Assembly: GCF_016908355.1 (NCBI RefSeq)
Contig: NZ_JAFBDT010000014.1
Coordinates: 1 to 63,164, forward strand
DNA length: 63,164 nt
Reading direction: 5' to 3'
Source: Fusibacter tunisiensis
GTDB taxonomy: Bacteria > Bacillota > Clostridia > Peptostreptococcales > Acidaminobacteraceae
The notes beneath the pieces were generated by a model. The model worked only from the letters and a program-made list of their open reading frames with translations, had not been told where the DNA came from and did no database searches. Shown here in pieces: positions 1-6,964 of this stretch (its first letter is position 1; every line of letters starts with the position of its first letter). A program made the translations under genes and the position numbers.

Positions 1-39
1 AACCGTGGGGCACACGGGGATAGCTCGCTTATGCTGTAG
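1..39 (+). CDS. Possible C-terminal tail of TnpB (partial)
   Basis: Frame 1 reads NRGAHGDSSLML and stops at TAG. TnpB proteins often end in a short tail containing N-x-x-x-x-GD-S, and in such elements the tnpB stop lies just before or inside the omega-RNA stems, as here. Twelve residues are too few for a firm family call; the assignment depends on the RNA end that follows. Confidence 0.35.
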   Translation, partial: NRGAHGDSSLML

Positions 40-95
40 CCATTAGGCTATTCGAACGAGAAGCCCCCACTTCTTAAGTGGTGGGAGTATGTCAC
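1..95 (+). mobile_element. Right end of a TnpB-type IS200/IS605 element with probable omega-RNA 3' scaffold
   Basis: Only the last ~95 bases of the element are in the window. They fold as TnpB/IscB omega-RNAs do: CTCG near 25-28 can pair with CGAG near 57-60 and encloses a TAGCC-ATTA-GGCTA hairpin; a strong stem built on CCACTT/AAGTGG then follows (about 65-84), and the unit ends in GGGAGTATGTCAC. A 'GAAGCCCCCAC...GTGG-GGGAG...GTCAC' end is typical of Firmicutes IS605-group right ends. The bases after ~95 (AAATATGAAG...) would be the guide. Identification rests on remembered pattern plus folding by eye; the transposase body is outside the window. Confidence 0.6.
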
Positions 96-141
96 AAATA
101 TGAAGTTATTATACATGAATTTCATAAAGAATTCAAAAAGA

Positions 142-165
142 AATACGCGGAAGATTCCGCGTATT
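142..165 (-). terminator. Intrinsic terminator, reverse strand
   Basis: AATACGCGGAA and TTCCGCGTATT form an 11-bp stem with a two-base loop. On the reverse strand it is followed by TTTCTTTTT. It lies just after the stop of the chemotaxis-receptor fragment and probably was the terminator of the original gene. Confidence 0.7.
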
Positions 166-186
166 GTATTTCTTCAAATTATGGGA

Positions 187-396
187 CTAAGCGTTAAATT
201 TGTTCATTTCATTTGATAGCTTAGCAATGTCTTGATTCAAGGAGTCAATTGCCTCTGCAATTTCAGTAACGCGTGACAATTGTTCTTCGGTTGAAGCATT
301 GATTTCTTCTGTAGATGCAGCGGATTGCTCGCTGATTGCAGCCATAGATTCAAGAGATTCAATCAATTCATTTTTCAACAAATAAAAAAACCGCAC
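187..396 (-). pseudogene. Methyl-accepting chemotaxis protein, C-terminal fragment
   Basis: About 60 residues match the extreme C-terminal helix of a chemoreceptor signalling domain (SLESMAAISEQSAASTEE, then a heptad-like helix ending NEMNKFNA). The sensor, TM, HAMP and signalling hairpin parts are missing. The recognisable part starts around residue 8; upstream the frame runs into the A/T-rich tail of the rpsD terminator, so the 5' end was lost at that junction. No credible ribosome binding site. The remnant kept its own terminator. No other chemotaxis gene is in the window. Confidence 0.75.
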
Positions 397-407
397 AAAA
401 TGTGCGG
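383..407 (-). terminator. rpsD intrinsic terminator
   Basis: CCGCACA-AAA-TGTGCGG stem of 7 bp followed on the reverse strand by a T tract (A tract at 383-390), 13 bases after the rpsD stop codon. Confidence 0.85.
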
Positions 408-419
408 TAAGAAGAAATA

Positions 420-1019
420 TTAACTGATTTTAGAATAATATTCAACCACCAGATGGACATCAATTTCAATTGGAATCTCCTGGGCATCTGGCATACGAAC
501 CAGTTCACCCGTAAAGGTGTCTTCTGAAATTGAATAATACGGTGGTTTTGACAGCGCACGTTGCGCCAAATTTGTTTTAAAATGTGTGTTTGCTCTGGAT
601 TTTTCTCTCAAAACAATTGTATCACCTGGTTTTACAGCATAGGACGGAATATCAACTTTGTGGTCATTTACTAAAAAATGACCATGGACCACCATTTGTC
701 GGGCTTGCCTTATAGAACTTGCAAATCCCAATCGGTAGACTGAATTGTCCAAGCGGGTTTCAAGTGTTTTTAAAAGCGCGTGTCCTGTTTGCTCAGAATC
801 AGCCATAGCGTTCTTGACATACCGTTTAAATTGTTTTTCCATCACTTCATAATAGCCTCGAAGTCTTTGTTTTTCTAAAAGTTGTCTCCCATATGAAGAC
901 AGTTTTCCAGATGCTCTGGATTGTCCGTTCCCAGCTCTTTTCATAGCTTTCGGGTGTCCGCAGACATTTAAGTCCAACCTGCGGCACTGTTTGAATCGCG
1001 GGCCTCTCATTCTAGCCAT
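420..1019 (-). CDS. rpsD: 30S ribosomal protein S4
   Basis: Ribosomal protein S4 of the small subunit; binds 16S rRNA early in assembly. The protein starts MARMRGPRFKQCRR and is 199 residues, close to the usual 200-208. The S4 RNA-binding domain (LETRLDNSVYRLGFA...ARQMVVHGHFLVN) lies at about residues 90-150. It keeps two N-terminal cysteines (Cys12 and Cys20) rather than the four of the zinc-binding C+ form. An upstream in-frame ATG at 1040 is passed over because AGGAG sits 11 bases before the ATG at 1019. The gene stands alone, outside the alpha operon, with its own promoter and terminator, as in many Firmicutes where S4 is autoregulated. Confidence 0.95.
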   Translation of the reverse strand: MARMRGPRFKQCRRLDLNVCGHPKAMKRAGNGQSRASGKLSSYGRQLLEKQRLRGYYEVMEKQFKRYVKNAMADSEQTGHALLKTLETRLDNSVYRLGFASSIRQARQMVVHGHFLVNDHKVDIPSYAVKPGDTIVLREKSRANTHFKTNLAQRALSKPPYYSISEDTFTGELVRMPDAQEIPIEIDVHLVVEYYSKIS

Positions 1020-1037
1020 GCTTAACTCACTCCTAAT

Positions 1038-1063
1038 CATAAATTTCGCCGCGATAATTTATG
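1038..1063 (-). promoter_or_regulatory. rpsD leader hairpin
   Basis: CATAAATT and AATTTATG pair over a 10-base GC-rich loop in the short rpsD leader, directly upstream of the AGGAG site. It is a candidate for S4 autoregulation; no known S4 leader consensus could be matched by eye. Confidence 0.4.
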
Positions 1064-1072
1064 CCTGGGTGT

Positions 1073-1101
1073 AGTATAGCAAAGATGACTAAAAATGTAA
1101 A
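1073..1101 (-). promoter_or_regulatory. rpsD promoter
   Basis: Reverse strand TTTACA (1096-1101), 17 bases, TATACT (1073-1078). The start point would be near 1066, giving a ~45-base leader. Confidence 0.7.
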
Positions 1102-1211
1102 TGAAAATCGCTATCATTTAACAAAACGTTAAAATTTATTCAAGAATAAGATTCTAATCGGCTTTGAGTCGTGTATAATAGGAGATAAGAAGAAATTATA
1201 GGAGTTGTTAT

Positions 1212-1979
1212 ATGGATAAGAATTCGAACCACGATAAAAAAATTGCCATCTTAATTGATGCGGATAATGTATCTGATAAGTATATCAAATATATTATTGA
1301 CGAAATTTCAAATCACGGCACACCAACTTATAAGAGAATTTATGGGGATTGGACAAAACCACAATTGGCATCATGGAAAAATGTCCTTTTAAATTACTCG
1401 ATTTCACCAATTCAGCAATACAGTTATACAACTGGTAAAAATGCCACTGATGCAGCCTTAATTATTGACGCTATGGATATTTTATATTCAAATAATGTGG
1501 ATGGCTTCTGTATTGTATCCAGTGACAGTGATTTTACAAGGTTGGCTTCAAGATTGAGAGAAGCGGGCATGTATGTCTTAGGAATGGGTGAGAAAAAAAC
1601 ACCGACACCTTTTATATCTGCTTGTGAAAAGTTTAAATATTTGGAAGTTTTGGCATCTTCACCATCTGCTATGGAAACAACGGGAAATATAAAAGAAGAG
1701 AATTCAAATTCAAGCAAATCTGGCATTATTAAGAAAACAGCTTTGGTTATGGTCATTGAAAACATTATTAATGAAATATCCGATGAAGATGGCTGGGCTT
1801 TTCTTGGAGAAGTGGGGAGTGTTTTGAACAAAAGATATCCTGATTTTGACACTCGAAATTATGGGTATTCAAAATTAACACCGTTGGTTTCATCTTTAAA
1901 GCATTTTGAAATTCGCTCAAGAAAAACCAACAACCCAAGTGTGAGTTTAAAATATGTTCGAAATAGAAAACAGCAGTAA
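1212..1979 (+). CDS. NYN domain / OST-HTH (LOTUS) protein, LabA/DUF88 type
   Basis: Residues 1-150 form an NYN (PIN-like) nuclease domain: ILIDADNV near residue 13 holds two acidic residues, TDAALIIDAMDIL and VSSDSDFTRLA supply the other metal-binding aspartates, as expected for an active RNase. A linker of ~25 residues is followed by an OST-HTH/LOTUS-like region (about 175-250; EDGWAFLGEVGSVLNKRYPDF), a module thought to bind RNA. 255 residues matches the usual two-domain form. Start ATG has ATAGGAG upstream, with a possible TATAAT -10 at 1174-1179 but no clear -35. Substrate unknown. It leads a probable operon with the next two genes (21-base gap). Confidence 0.85.
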   Translation: MDKNSNHDKKIAILIDADNVSDKYIKYIIDEISNHGTPTYKRIYGDWTKPQLASWKNVLLNYSISPIQQYSYTTGKNATDAALIIDAMDILYSNNVDGFCIVSSDSDFTRLASRLREAGMYVLGMGEKKTPTPFISACEKFKYLEVLASSPSAMETTGNIKEENSNSSKSGIIKKTALVMVIENIINEISDEDGWAFLGEVGSVLNKRYPDFDTRNYGYSKLTPLVSSLKHFEIRSRKTNNPSVSLKYVRNRKQQ

Positions 1980-2000
1980 CATAGAAATGGAGATTTAAAG

Positions 2001-2792
2001 ATGGAAGTGTCAAAAGAAAAAATCGCAATACTGTATTTTAGTGGGACTGGGAATACAGCCTATGTTGTAAATGAGGTTACAAACCAACTCAAAAGTCATG
2101 ATCTAGATGCTGCGCTTTTGAACATGGAAACTTTTGATGATGCTGGCGAAGAAATTGTCAAAGGAGCGGATGTATTGTTTTTTGCCTATCCCGTTCATGG
2201 GTCTATGGCACCAATGTTTGTTTGGGAGTTTGTGCGCAAAAATGCTGCTTTGTTCGATGGAAAAAAAGGCGTTGTTTTGGCAACACAATGGTTTTTTTCA
2301 GGTGATGGTGGTGCGTATTTGGCCCGTATTCTTAAAAAATGCAATATGGATGTAATTGGGATTGAACATTTTAAAATTAACAATAACTTATCGGATGTAC
2401 GTCTAATACCGATAAAAAATGGTGGTCAAAATGACACCATAAAAAGACGATTGAATCAGCAGATTGAACTTTTTGTTCTGGATTATAAAAACGGCAAAAC
2501 TGTAAAAATTGGCAATTCTTTTTGGTCAATGCTTTTGGGTGCATTTCAAAGGATTCCATTTTCAAAAATGGAACGAAAATTGTCGAAGAATGTAAAGATT
2601 GATCGTGAAAGATGTACACTCTGTGGCTTGTGTGTGGAAGAGTGCCCAACACAGAATTTGTATATGGCAGATGGCATTATAAAACAGCATGGCAAGTGCA
2701 CCTTGTGTTATAGATGTGTGAACCATTGTCCAACTGCAGCAATATCAATTATGTCAAAAAATAAGCCTAAAAATCAGTATCGGGGATTGTGA
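2001..2792 (+). CDS. EFR1 family ferredoxin (flavodoxin + 2[4Fe-4S])
   Basis: Fusion of a flavodoxin-like domain (residues ~8-165; FMN phosphate loop YFSGTGNTAYV) with a C-terminal bacterial ferredoxin having two complete cluster motifs, CTLCGLCVEECP and CTLCYRCVNHCP (about residues 205-250). Such EFR1 proteins are soluble low-potential electron carriers in anaerobes. 263 residues is normal. GGAG lies 9 bases before ATG. It sits between an NYN RNase-like gene and a nitroreductase; the latter is a plausible redox partner. Confidence 0.9.
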   Translation: MEVSKEKIAILYFSGTGNTAYVVNEVTNQLKSHDLDAALLNMETFDDAGEEIVKGADVLFFAYPVHGSMAPMFVWEFVRKNAALFDGKKGVVLATQWFFSGDGGAYLARILKKCNMDVIGIEHFKINNNLSDVRLIPIKNGGQNDTIKRRLNQQIELFVLDYKNGKTVKIGNSFWSMLLGAFQRIPFSKMERKLSKNVKIDRERCTLCGLCVEECPTQNLYMADGIIKQHGKCTLCYRCVNHCPTAAISIMSKNKPKNQYRGL

Positions 2793-2820
2793 TTGCCAGT
2801 TGCGATTTTCGGGTAGAAAT

Positions 2821-2850
2821 CCAATAGAAATAAAAAACCTATTGGAGGTG
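2821..2850 (+). promoter_or_regulatory. Hairpin touching the nitroreductase ribosome binding site
   Basis: CCAATAG (2821-2827) and CTATTGG (2839-2845) form a 7-bp stem; its 3' arm covers the first two G of the GGAGGTG Shine-Dalgarno sequence. It could reduce translation of the downstream gene relative to the two before it. Confidence 0.35.
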
Positions 2851-2855
2851 AAGAA

Positions 2856-3755
2856 ATGTTATCTTTTAAACTGGCTGAAAAAAGACACTCAATTCGTTCT
2901 TATAAAACCAAGGCCTTGAGTGGATCAGATTTGTCTGTTTTGAAGCAACTTATTGAAGAAGCACCCGTTTTTTCAAATGATTCCGGCCTTAAGATGGTTT
3001 TGGTGCAAAATGGCTCTGAACTAGCGCCAAAATTAAGTGGTTATGCAGGATATTTTGGAAATATGATAGAGGCGCCACAGTATATTGTTTTGACATGCAC
3101 ACAGGGCAAGCTGTGCCGAAAAACTGCTGGATATATTGGTGAGTGGCTCGTTTTAAACGCTCTAAAGCACGAACTTGGCGCTTGCTGGATTGAAGTGTTG
3201 GACAGTGTCAATGTCAAACGTATTTTGGAATTGAATACAGATGATGAGGCTGTTGCTATGATTGCATTTGGCTACCCTAAAAAGGAACATCAAATGTCTT
3301 CGATATATGCCAACATGGGGCAAAACAGTTTATCTTCTTTAACGGATATGGGCTATCCAAACATTACAGCAGATTTTTCTCAAGCACCTACACGAGACCG
3401 AAAAACCATTATGGCGTTTGTTTATTTAAATGAATGGGGCGTGACGCCAGAACTAGAAAATCTTGAAAAACTGGGATTACATGAAGCTTTATTTTACATG
3501 CGGTTGGCACCTTCTTATGGGAATAGGCAACCTTGGATGTTTTTAATTCGTAATTCTGGCATTGATTTGATTGTAGAAACGTCTGATAAAATTTCTGGGA
3601 CAATCCAGTGCTTGGATGCAGGAATTGCGATGTTTTATTTGGAAGTTGGACTTAAGGATAGTGGCTTTAGAGGCAGCTGGAATCTAGACGAAGGGTTGCG
3701 TGACGATTCGATACCAGAGGGCTATGCGTTTGCAGGACGGTATGTGTTTGAGTGA
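2856..3755 (+). CDS. Nitroreductase family protein
   Basis: 299-residue nitroreductase fold of the putative 'TM nitroreductase' branch: N-terminal KRHSIRSYK motif (FMN-phosphate arginine and serine), YIGEWLVLNAL and two similar half-domains; the second half has MRLAPSYGNRQPW, the typical FMN-contacting strand. Likely an FMN-dependent NAD(P)H oxidoreductase; substrate not predictable. Preceded by a strong GGAGGTG and 63 bases after the EFR1 ferredoxin, so probably cotranscribed. No signal peptide. Confidence 0.8.
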   Translation: MLSFKLAEKRHSIRSYKTKALSGSDLSVLKQLIEEAPVFSNDSGLKMVLVQNGSELAPKLSGYAGYFGNMIEAPQYIVLTCTQGKLCRKTAGYIGEWLVLNALKHELGACWIEVLDSVNVKRILELNTDDEAVAMIAFGYPKKEHQMSSIYANMGQNSLSSLTDMGYPNITADFSQAPTRDRKTIMAFVYLNEWGVTPELENLEKLGLHEALFYMRLAPSYGNRQPWMFLIRNSGIDLIVETSDKISGTIQCLDAGIAMFYLEVGLKDSGFRGSWNLDEGLRDDSIPEGYAFAGRYVFE

Positions 3756-3759
3756 AAGT

Positions 3760-3855
3760 GAGGCTACGCCTCGTGGAGTATGGCTGCGCCATGTTTAGTG
3801 CGACTAGCGTCGCGTGAATTACGGCTAACGCCGTGGGGAAATGCACCTTCGGTGC
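3760..3855. repeat. Regular array of five short hairpins
   Basis: Five 13-14-base hairpins, each with a 5-bp GC-rich stem and a 3-4 base loop starting with T: GAGGC-TAC-GCCTC (3760-3772), ATGGC-TGC-GCCAT (3780-3792), GCGAC-TAGC-GTCGC (3800-3813), ACGGC-TAAC-GCCGT (3821-3834), GCACC-TTC-GGTGC (3843-3855). Starts are 20, 20, 21 and 22 bases apart. Every stem differs but remains fully paired, every stem is preceded by T and followed by G, and the spacers are similar (GTGGAGT, GTTTAGT, GTGAATT, GGGGAAAT). It begins 4 bases after the nitroreductase stop. I cannot name the element. Confidence 0.85.
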
Positions 3856-3880
3856 GTTAAACTTATTTACAAACCCTCCT

Positions 3881-3898
3881 GTGTTTATAAATAAACAC
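3881..3898. repeat. Perfect inverted repeat after the hairpin array
   Basis: GTGTTTAT-AA-ATAAACAC, 8-bp arms and a 2-base centre. It lies 25 bases after the fifth hairpin and differs in composition (AT-rich). Role unknown. Confidence 0.6.
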
Positions 3899-3917
3899 TA
3901 CGTCGGGGGATATTAAT

Positions 3918-3950
3918 AAAAAATGGCTTCCTATTTGGAAGCCATTTTTT
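3918..3950. terminator. Bidirectional intrinsic terminator
   Basis: AAAAAATGGCTTCC / GGAAGCCATTTTTT, 14-bp stem with a 5-base loop and T tracts on both strands. It ends tRNA-Ala from the right and could end the nitroreductase transcript from the left. Confidence 0.85.
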
Positions 3951-3960
3951 ATTAAATCCT

Positions 3961-4036
3961 TGGTGGAGATAAAGGGACTCGAACCCTCGACACCCAGACT
4001 GCCAGTCTGGTACTCTCCCAGCTGAGCTATATCCCC
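3961..4036 (-). tRNA. tRNA-Ala (anticodon GGC)
   Basis: 76-base cloverleaf with encoded CCA (3961-3963). Acceptor GGGGATA pairs with TATCTCC and keeps the G3:U70 wobble, the main identity element of tRNA-Ala; discriminator is A. Anticodon stem CCAGA/TCTGG with loop CTGGCAG gives GGC, reading GCC and GCU. T arm has GGTTCGAGTCC. It is a single tRNA gene with its own promoter and terminator. Confidence 0.95.
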
Positions 4037-4049
4037 AAAACCTAAACCT

Positions 4050-4078
4050 ATTTTAATTGTTTTTACATAAAAAAGCAA
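4050..4078 (-). promoter_or_regulatory. tRNA-Ala promoter
   Basis: Reverse strand TTGCTT (4073-4078), 17 bases, TAAAAT (4050-4055); 13 bases then separate the -10 from the mature 5' end. Confidence 0.6.
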
Positions 4079-4136
4079 TGGTTGATTTTTGAAAAATAGT
4101 CTACAATAGAGTCAAGTGAGTAAAATTGGAGGCTAT

Positions 4137-5525
4137 ATGAATCAGGTGTCAAATAAATGGGGAATTGTGATTGCAAGTGTGTTTACAGTTAGTATTTTGC
4201 TGTGTTTATATAAGGGTGTTTCGCTGGCTTATGGGTTGGTGGGGACGCTTGTGATTACGACTTTGATATTAAATGGGCAGGGGGTGGCCGTTGGCTTGAC
4301 CCTTAAATGGATTTGGGAAGGTGTTAGGAGCATTTGGTCAATTTATTGGGTTATTTTATTGATTGGTGTCAATGTTTCAATTTGGATTGCTTCTGGGATT
4401 GTTCCAACTTTAATTTACTACGGCTTTGATGTTATGGGACAGGTGAATTTCATTTTAGTGTCATTTTTGTTGGCTGCAGTGGTTTCGTTTTTTCTTGGAA
4501 CTGGACTTGGGACTTTGAGTACCATAGGGGTTGCTTTGTTTTCTCTTGGTGCAAGTGTGGGTCTGCCAAAACCTCTTTTGGTGGGCGCTTTGTTGTCGGG
4601 TGCTTATGTGGCAGATCGTCTGTCCCCAATCTCGGCACTTGTGAATTTTACAACGGCAACGGTTGGCGTGACATTTAAGCGTTATTTTAGAAAGACCGGT
4701 GTTTGGATGTTGCCGGCATTTATTTTAACGGGTGTTATTTATGGTGTTTTAGGACGTACGCTGAACAATACCATTTCGTTGGATCAAATTTTGCTTTATA
4801 GGACAGACTTGCAAGATGTTTTTAAGATTTCACTCTATTATTTGGGCGTGCCTTTGGCGATCTTAATGAGCAGTTTTAGGGGGGTGAAGACCCTTCATGT
4901 GCTCTTGTTGGGCATAGGGCTTGGTGGGATGATTGGTGTTCTGTCACAAGGGTATTCTGTTTTGGAATTAATACAGTTTGCATTGTATGGGTTTGAAACA
5001 GTTTCTAAGAGCAGTTTTATACAGTCGCTACAAATTGGCGGGGCTTTGAGTATGTTGGAAGTGGTATTGATTATTATGGGGGGTGTGTCCATTAGCCGAA
5101 TCTATGAAGCCTGTGGGTGGATTGAGCCTGTTGTAGACTTTGTTCAAAGGGGAACGAGGACTCAAACGGCCCTTTATGGAAAGACAGGGGGACTTTCTGT
5201 CGCATTAAATGCTTTGACTTGTGATCAGACAGTTGGCATTTTAATTCCTGGCAAATACCTTAAACACACATATGCAAGTGAAAATTTGGCAAATGAAGAC
5301 CTAGCGATGGTGATTTCAAATAGTGGAACAGCTTTGGCGCCATTAATGCCATGGAATGTAAACGCATTAATTATTTTAGCCATTACTGGTGTGGGTGCTG
5401 GCGCATATGCACCATATGCTTTTTTATGTTGGATATCCTTTCCAATGGTGTTGGGTCAAAAATTCCTACTTGAAAAACTTGACAAAAATAAGGGGACAGC
5501 CTATACTAAACACAGAATATTTTGA
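4137..5525 (+). CDS. NhaC-family Na+/H+ antiporter
   Basis: 462-residue polytopic membrane protein with ~11-12 hydrophobic segments. Sequence such as GTGLGTLSTIGVALFSLG, ADRLSPISALVNFTTATVGV and the later DQTVGILIPGKYL...SNSGTALAPLMPWNVNA fits NhaC-type antiporters, which exchange Na+ (or in some branches lactate/malate) for protons. The ATG at 4137 is chosen because TTGGAGG lies just upstream; an in-frame GTG at 4116 lacks a site. A MarR regulator starts 26 bases downstream, suggesting joint expression. Exact substrate cannot be told. Confidence 0.85.
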   Translation: MNQVSNKWGIVIASVFTVSILLCLYKGVSLAYGLVGTLVITTLILNGQGVAVGLTLKWIWEGVRSIWSIYWVILLIGVNVSIWIASGIVPTLIYYGFDVMGQVNFILVSFLLAAVVSFFLGTGLGTLSTIGVALFSLGASVGLPKPLLVGALLSGAYVADRLSPISALVNFTTATVGVTFKRYFRKTGVWMLPAFILTGVIYGVLGRTLNNTISLDQILLYRTDLQDVFKISLYYLGVPLAILMSSFRGVKTLHVLLLGIGLGGMIGVLSQGYSVLELIQFALYGFETVSKSSFIQSLQIGGALSMLEVVLIIMGGVSISRIYEACGWIEPVVDFVQRGTRTQTALYGKTGGLSVALNALTCDQTVGILIPGKYLKHTYASENLANEDLAMVISNSGTALAPLMPWNVNALIILAITGVGAGAYAPYAFLCWISFPMVLGQKFLLEKLDKNKGTAYTKHRIF

Positions 5526-5551
5526 TGTTCAAAGTAAAAAGAGGTGATGTT

Positions 5552-5995
5552 TTGGATTCTAAAAGAGAAGTGATAAACCGAGTACTGGTAACGCTTTTTA
5601 ATAACATTCTTCATATCGAAGAAAAAGCGCTTAAAACAGGGCCTTACAAAAATCTAACCATAAGTGAGCTGCATGTGATTGAAGCAATTGGGAAGGAAGG
5701 GCCTTCGCCAATGTCAGTAATAGCAGCCAAACTTTATGTGACTGTAGGAACCCTTACAATAGCGATTAATAATCTGGTGCGGAAAGGTTATGTTATGCGG
5801 GAACGGAGTGAAACAGATCGCCGGGTTGTTTTGATTCAATTGACAGATCTGGGGGTTGATGCCCATAAGCACCACGAAATCTTTCACAACGAAATGATTG
5901 AGTATACGATGGCTTCTTTGTCTGATGAAGAGAGTGATGTTTTAACAAAAGCGCTTTCAAAAATAACGGATTATTTTGCGGAAAAGTACACATAA
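5552..5995 (+). CDS. MarR family transcriptional regulator, FabT-like
   Basis: 147-residue winged-helix MarR protein: wHTH at about residues 40-105 (MSVIAAKLYVTVGTLTIAINNLVRKGYV then the wing RSETDRRVVLIQLT). The N-terminus (REVINRVLVTLFNNILHIEEKAL) resembles FabT, the repressor of fatty-acid synthesis genes in low-GC Gram-positives. I prefer the TTG at 5552, since AGAGGTG lies 8 bases upstream and the protein then begins like FabT; an ATG at 5525 in the same frame would lengthen it. No fab genes follow, but the downstream DegV protein is a fatty-acid-binding family, which supports a lipid link. Confidence 0.75.
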   Translation: MDSKREVINRVLVTLFNNILHIEEKALKTGPYKNLTISELHVIEAIGKEGPSPMSVIAAKLYVTVGTLTIAINNLVRKGYVMRERSETDRRVVLIQLTDLGVDAHKHHEIFHNEMIEYTMASLSDEESDVLTKALSKITDYFAEKYT

Positions 5996-6078
5996 AAATT
6001 TTTAAGCAAATAGTTTGAATATCAAAAATATTGAATTTCAAAGCATTTTAAATTTTAATGAAAAGTGAGGCGTATAAA

Positions 6079-6918
6079 ATGGCTATAGTTGTGGTTACAG
6101 ATAGTACATGTGATATTGCACCAGAGATTTTAAAATCAAAAGGCGTTCAGTATGCACCCTTAAAGGTGTTGTTTCAGGATGGGGAATATGTTGATAAGCA
6201 AGATTTGACCAATCCAGAATTTTATCAGAAAATGAAAAATTCAGACGTTTTGCCAACGACTTCTCAAGTTAATCCCAATGAGTTTCATGATATTTTTATG
6301 AAGATTCTTCAAGCAGGTGATACAGTCATTGGACTCTTTTTGTCGTCAGAATTAAGTGGCACTTACCAGTCTGCTGTGATTGCAAAGGAGATGATTGGAT
6401 CAGACGCAATTATTCTTTTAGATTCAAGAACAACGAGTTTTGGATTGGGACTTCTACTCCAAAAGCTCACGGCCTATATAGAGATGGACTTAGAACTTGA
6501 TGACTTGATTAATCGAATGGACTCTCACATAAATCATACGCAACTTTATGGGATGCTGGACACACTTGAAAATTTAAAAAAAGGTGGTAGGTTATCGTCA
6601 AGCAGTGCCATGATTGGCAAGATGTTGAATCTAAAACCAATTATTGAAATTGTAGATGGAAAAGTAGGTGTTGCCACAAAGGTAAGAGGTGGGAAGAAAG
6701 GCATGCAATGGATGCTGGATCAACTTGCTGCGTCTTATCCAGAGGGTGAAATTGATACCATTGGAATTGCACATGCCAATGCGCCGGATAAGCTAGAGGT
6801 TTTTAAAGGCTTAATTTTACAGACTTTTAACGTGAAAGAGATTCATGTAAGTGAAATTGGGTCTGTTGTTGGAACGCATACAGGAGAAGGCGCTTTAGGC
6901 TTGGTTTATTTTAAATAG
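6079..6918 (+). CDS. DegV family protein (fatty-acid-binding, FakB-like)
   Basis: 279 residues with the complete DegV layout: N-terminal VVVTDSTCDI, TSQVNPNEF near residue 60, SGTYQSAVIA near 95, and LENLKKGGRLSSSSAMIGKMLNLKPI in the C-terminal lobe. DegV/FakB proteins hold one fatty acid and present it to the FakA kinase for phosphorylation; no FakA is in this window. Start chosen at ATG 6079, where GTGAGG precedes MAIVVV; an upstream ATG at 6058 has none. 83 bases after the MarR gene. Confidence 0.9.
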   Translation: MAIVVVTDSTCDIAPEILKSKGVQYAPLKVLFQDGEYVDKQDLTNPEFYQKMKNSDVLPTTSQVNPNEFHDIFMKILQAGDTVIGLFLSSELSGTYQSAVIAKEMIGSDAIILLDSRTTSFGLGLLLQKLTAYIEMDLELDDLINRMDSHINHTQLYGMLDTLENLKKGGRLSSSSAMIGKMLNLKPIIEIVDGKVGVATKVRGGKKGMQWMLDQLAASYPEGEIDTIGIAHANAPDKLEVFKGLILQTFNVKEIHVSEIGSVVGTHTGEGALGLVYFK

Positions 6919-6923
6919 GAAAG

Positions 6924-6964
6924 AAAAACGCATTTGGCTTCAGACAGGGCCAAATGCGTTTTTT
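6924..6964. terminator. Bidirectional terminator between degV and the mrp operon
   Basis: AAAAACGCATTTGGC and GCCAAATGCGTTTTT form a long stem with a 10-base loop and T tracts on both strands, between converging genes; it overlaps the mrpD stop. Confidence 0.9.

Noticed and set aside
1117-1133. TTTAAC/GTTAAA hairpin between rpsD and the NYN gene
   Set aside because: Six AT base pairs with no T tract; probably chance.
3760-3855. CRISPR array
   Set aside because: Units are not identical repeats; each stem differs and the spacers are 7-8 bases.
3863-4078. Reverse ORF of 71 codons
   Set aside because: It runs through tRNA-Ala and its terminator; no RBS.
4079-4107. Forward promoter for the NhaC-like gene (TACAAT at 4102)
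   Set aside because: The best -35 candidates are at 14 bases or too weak for support.
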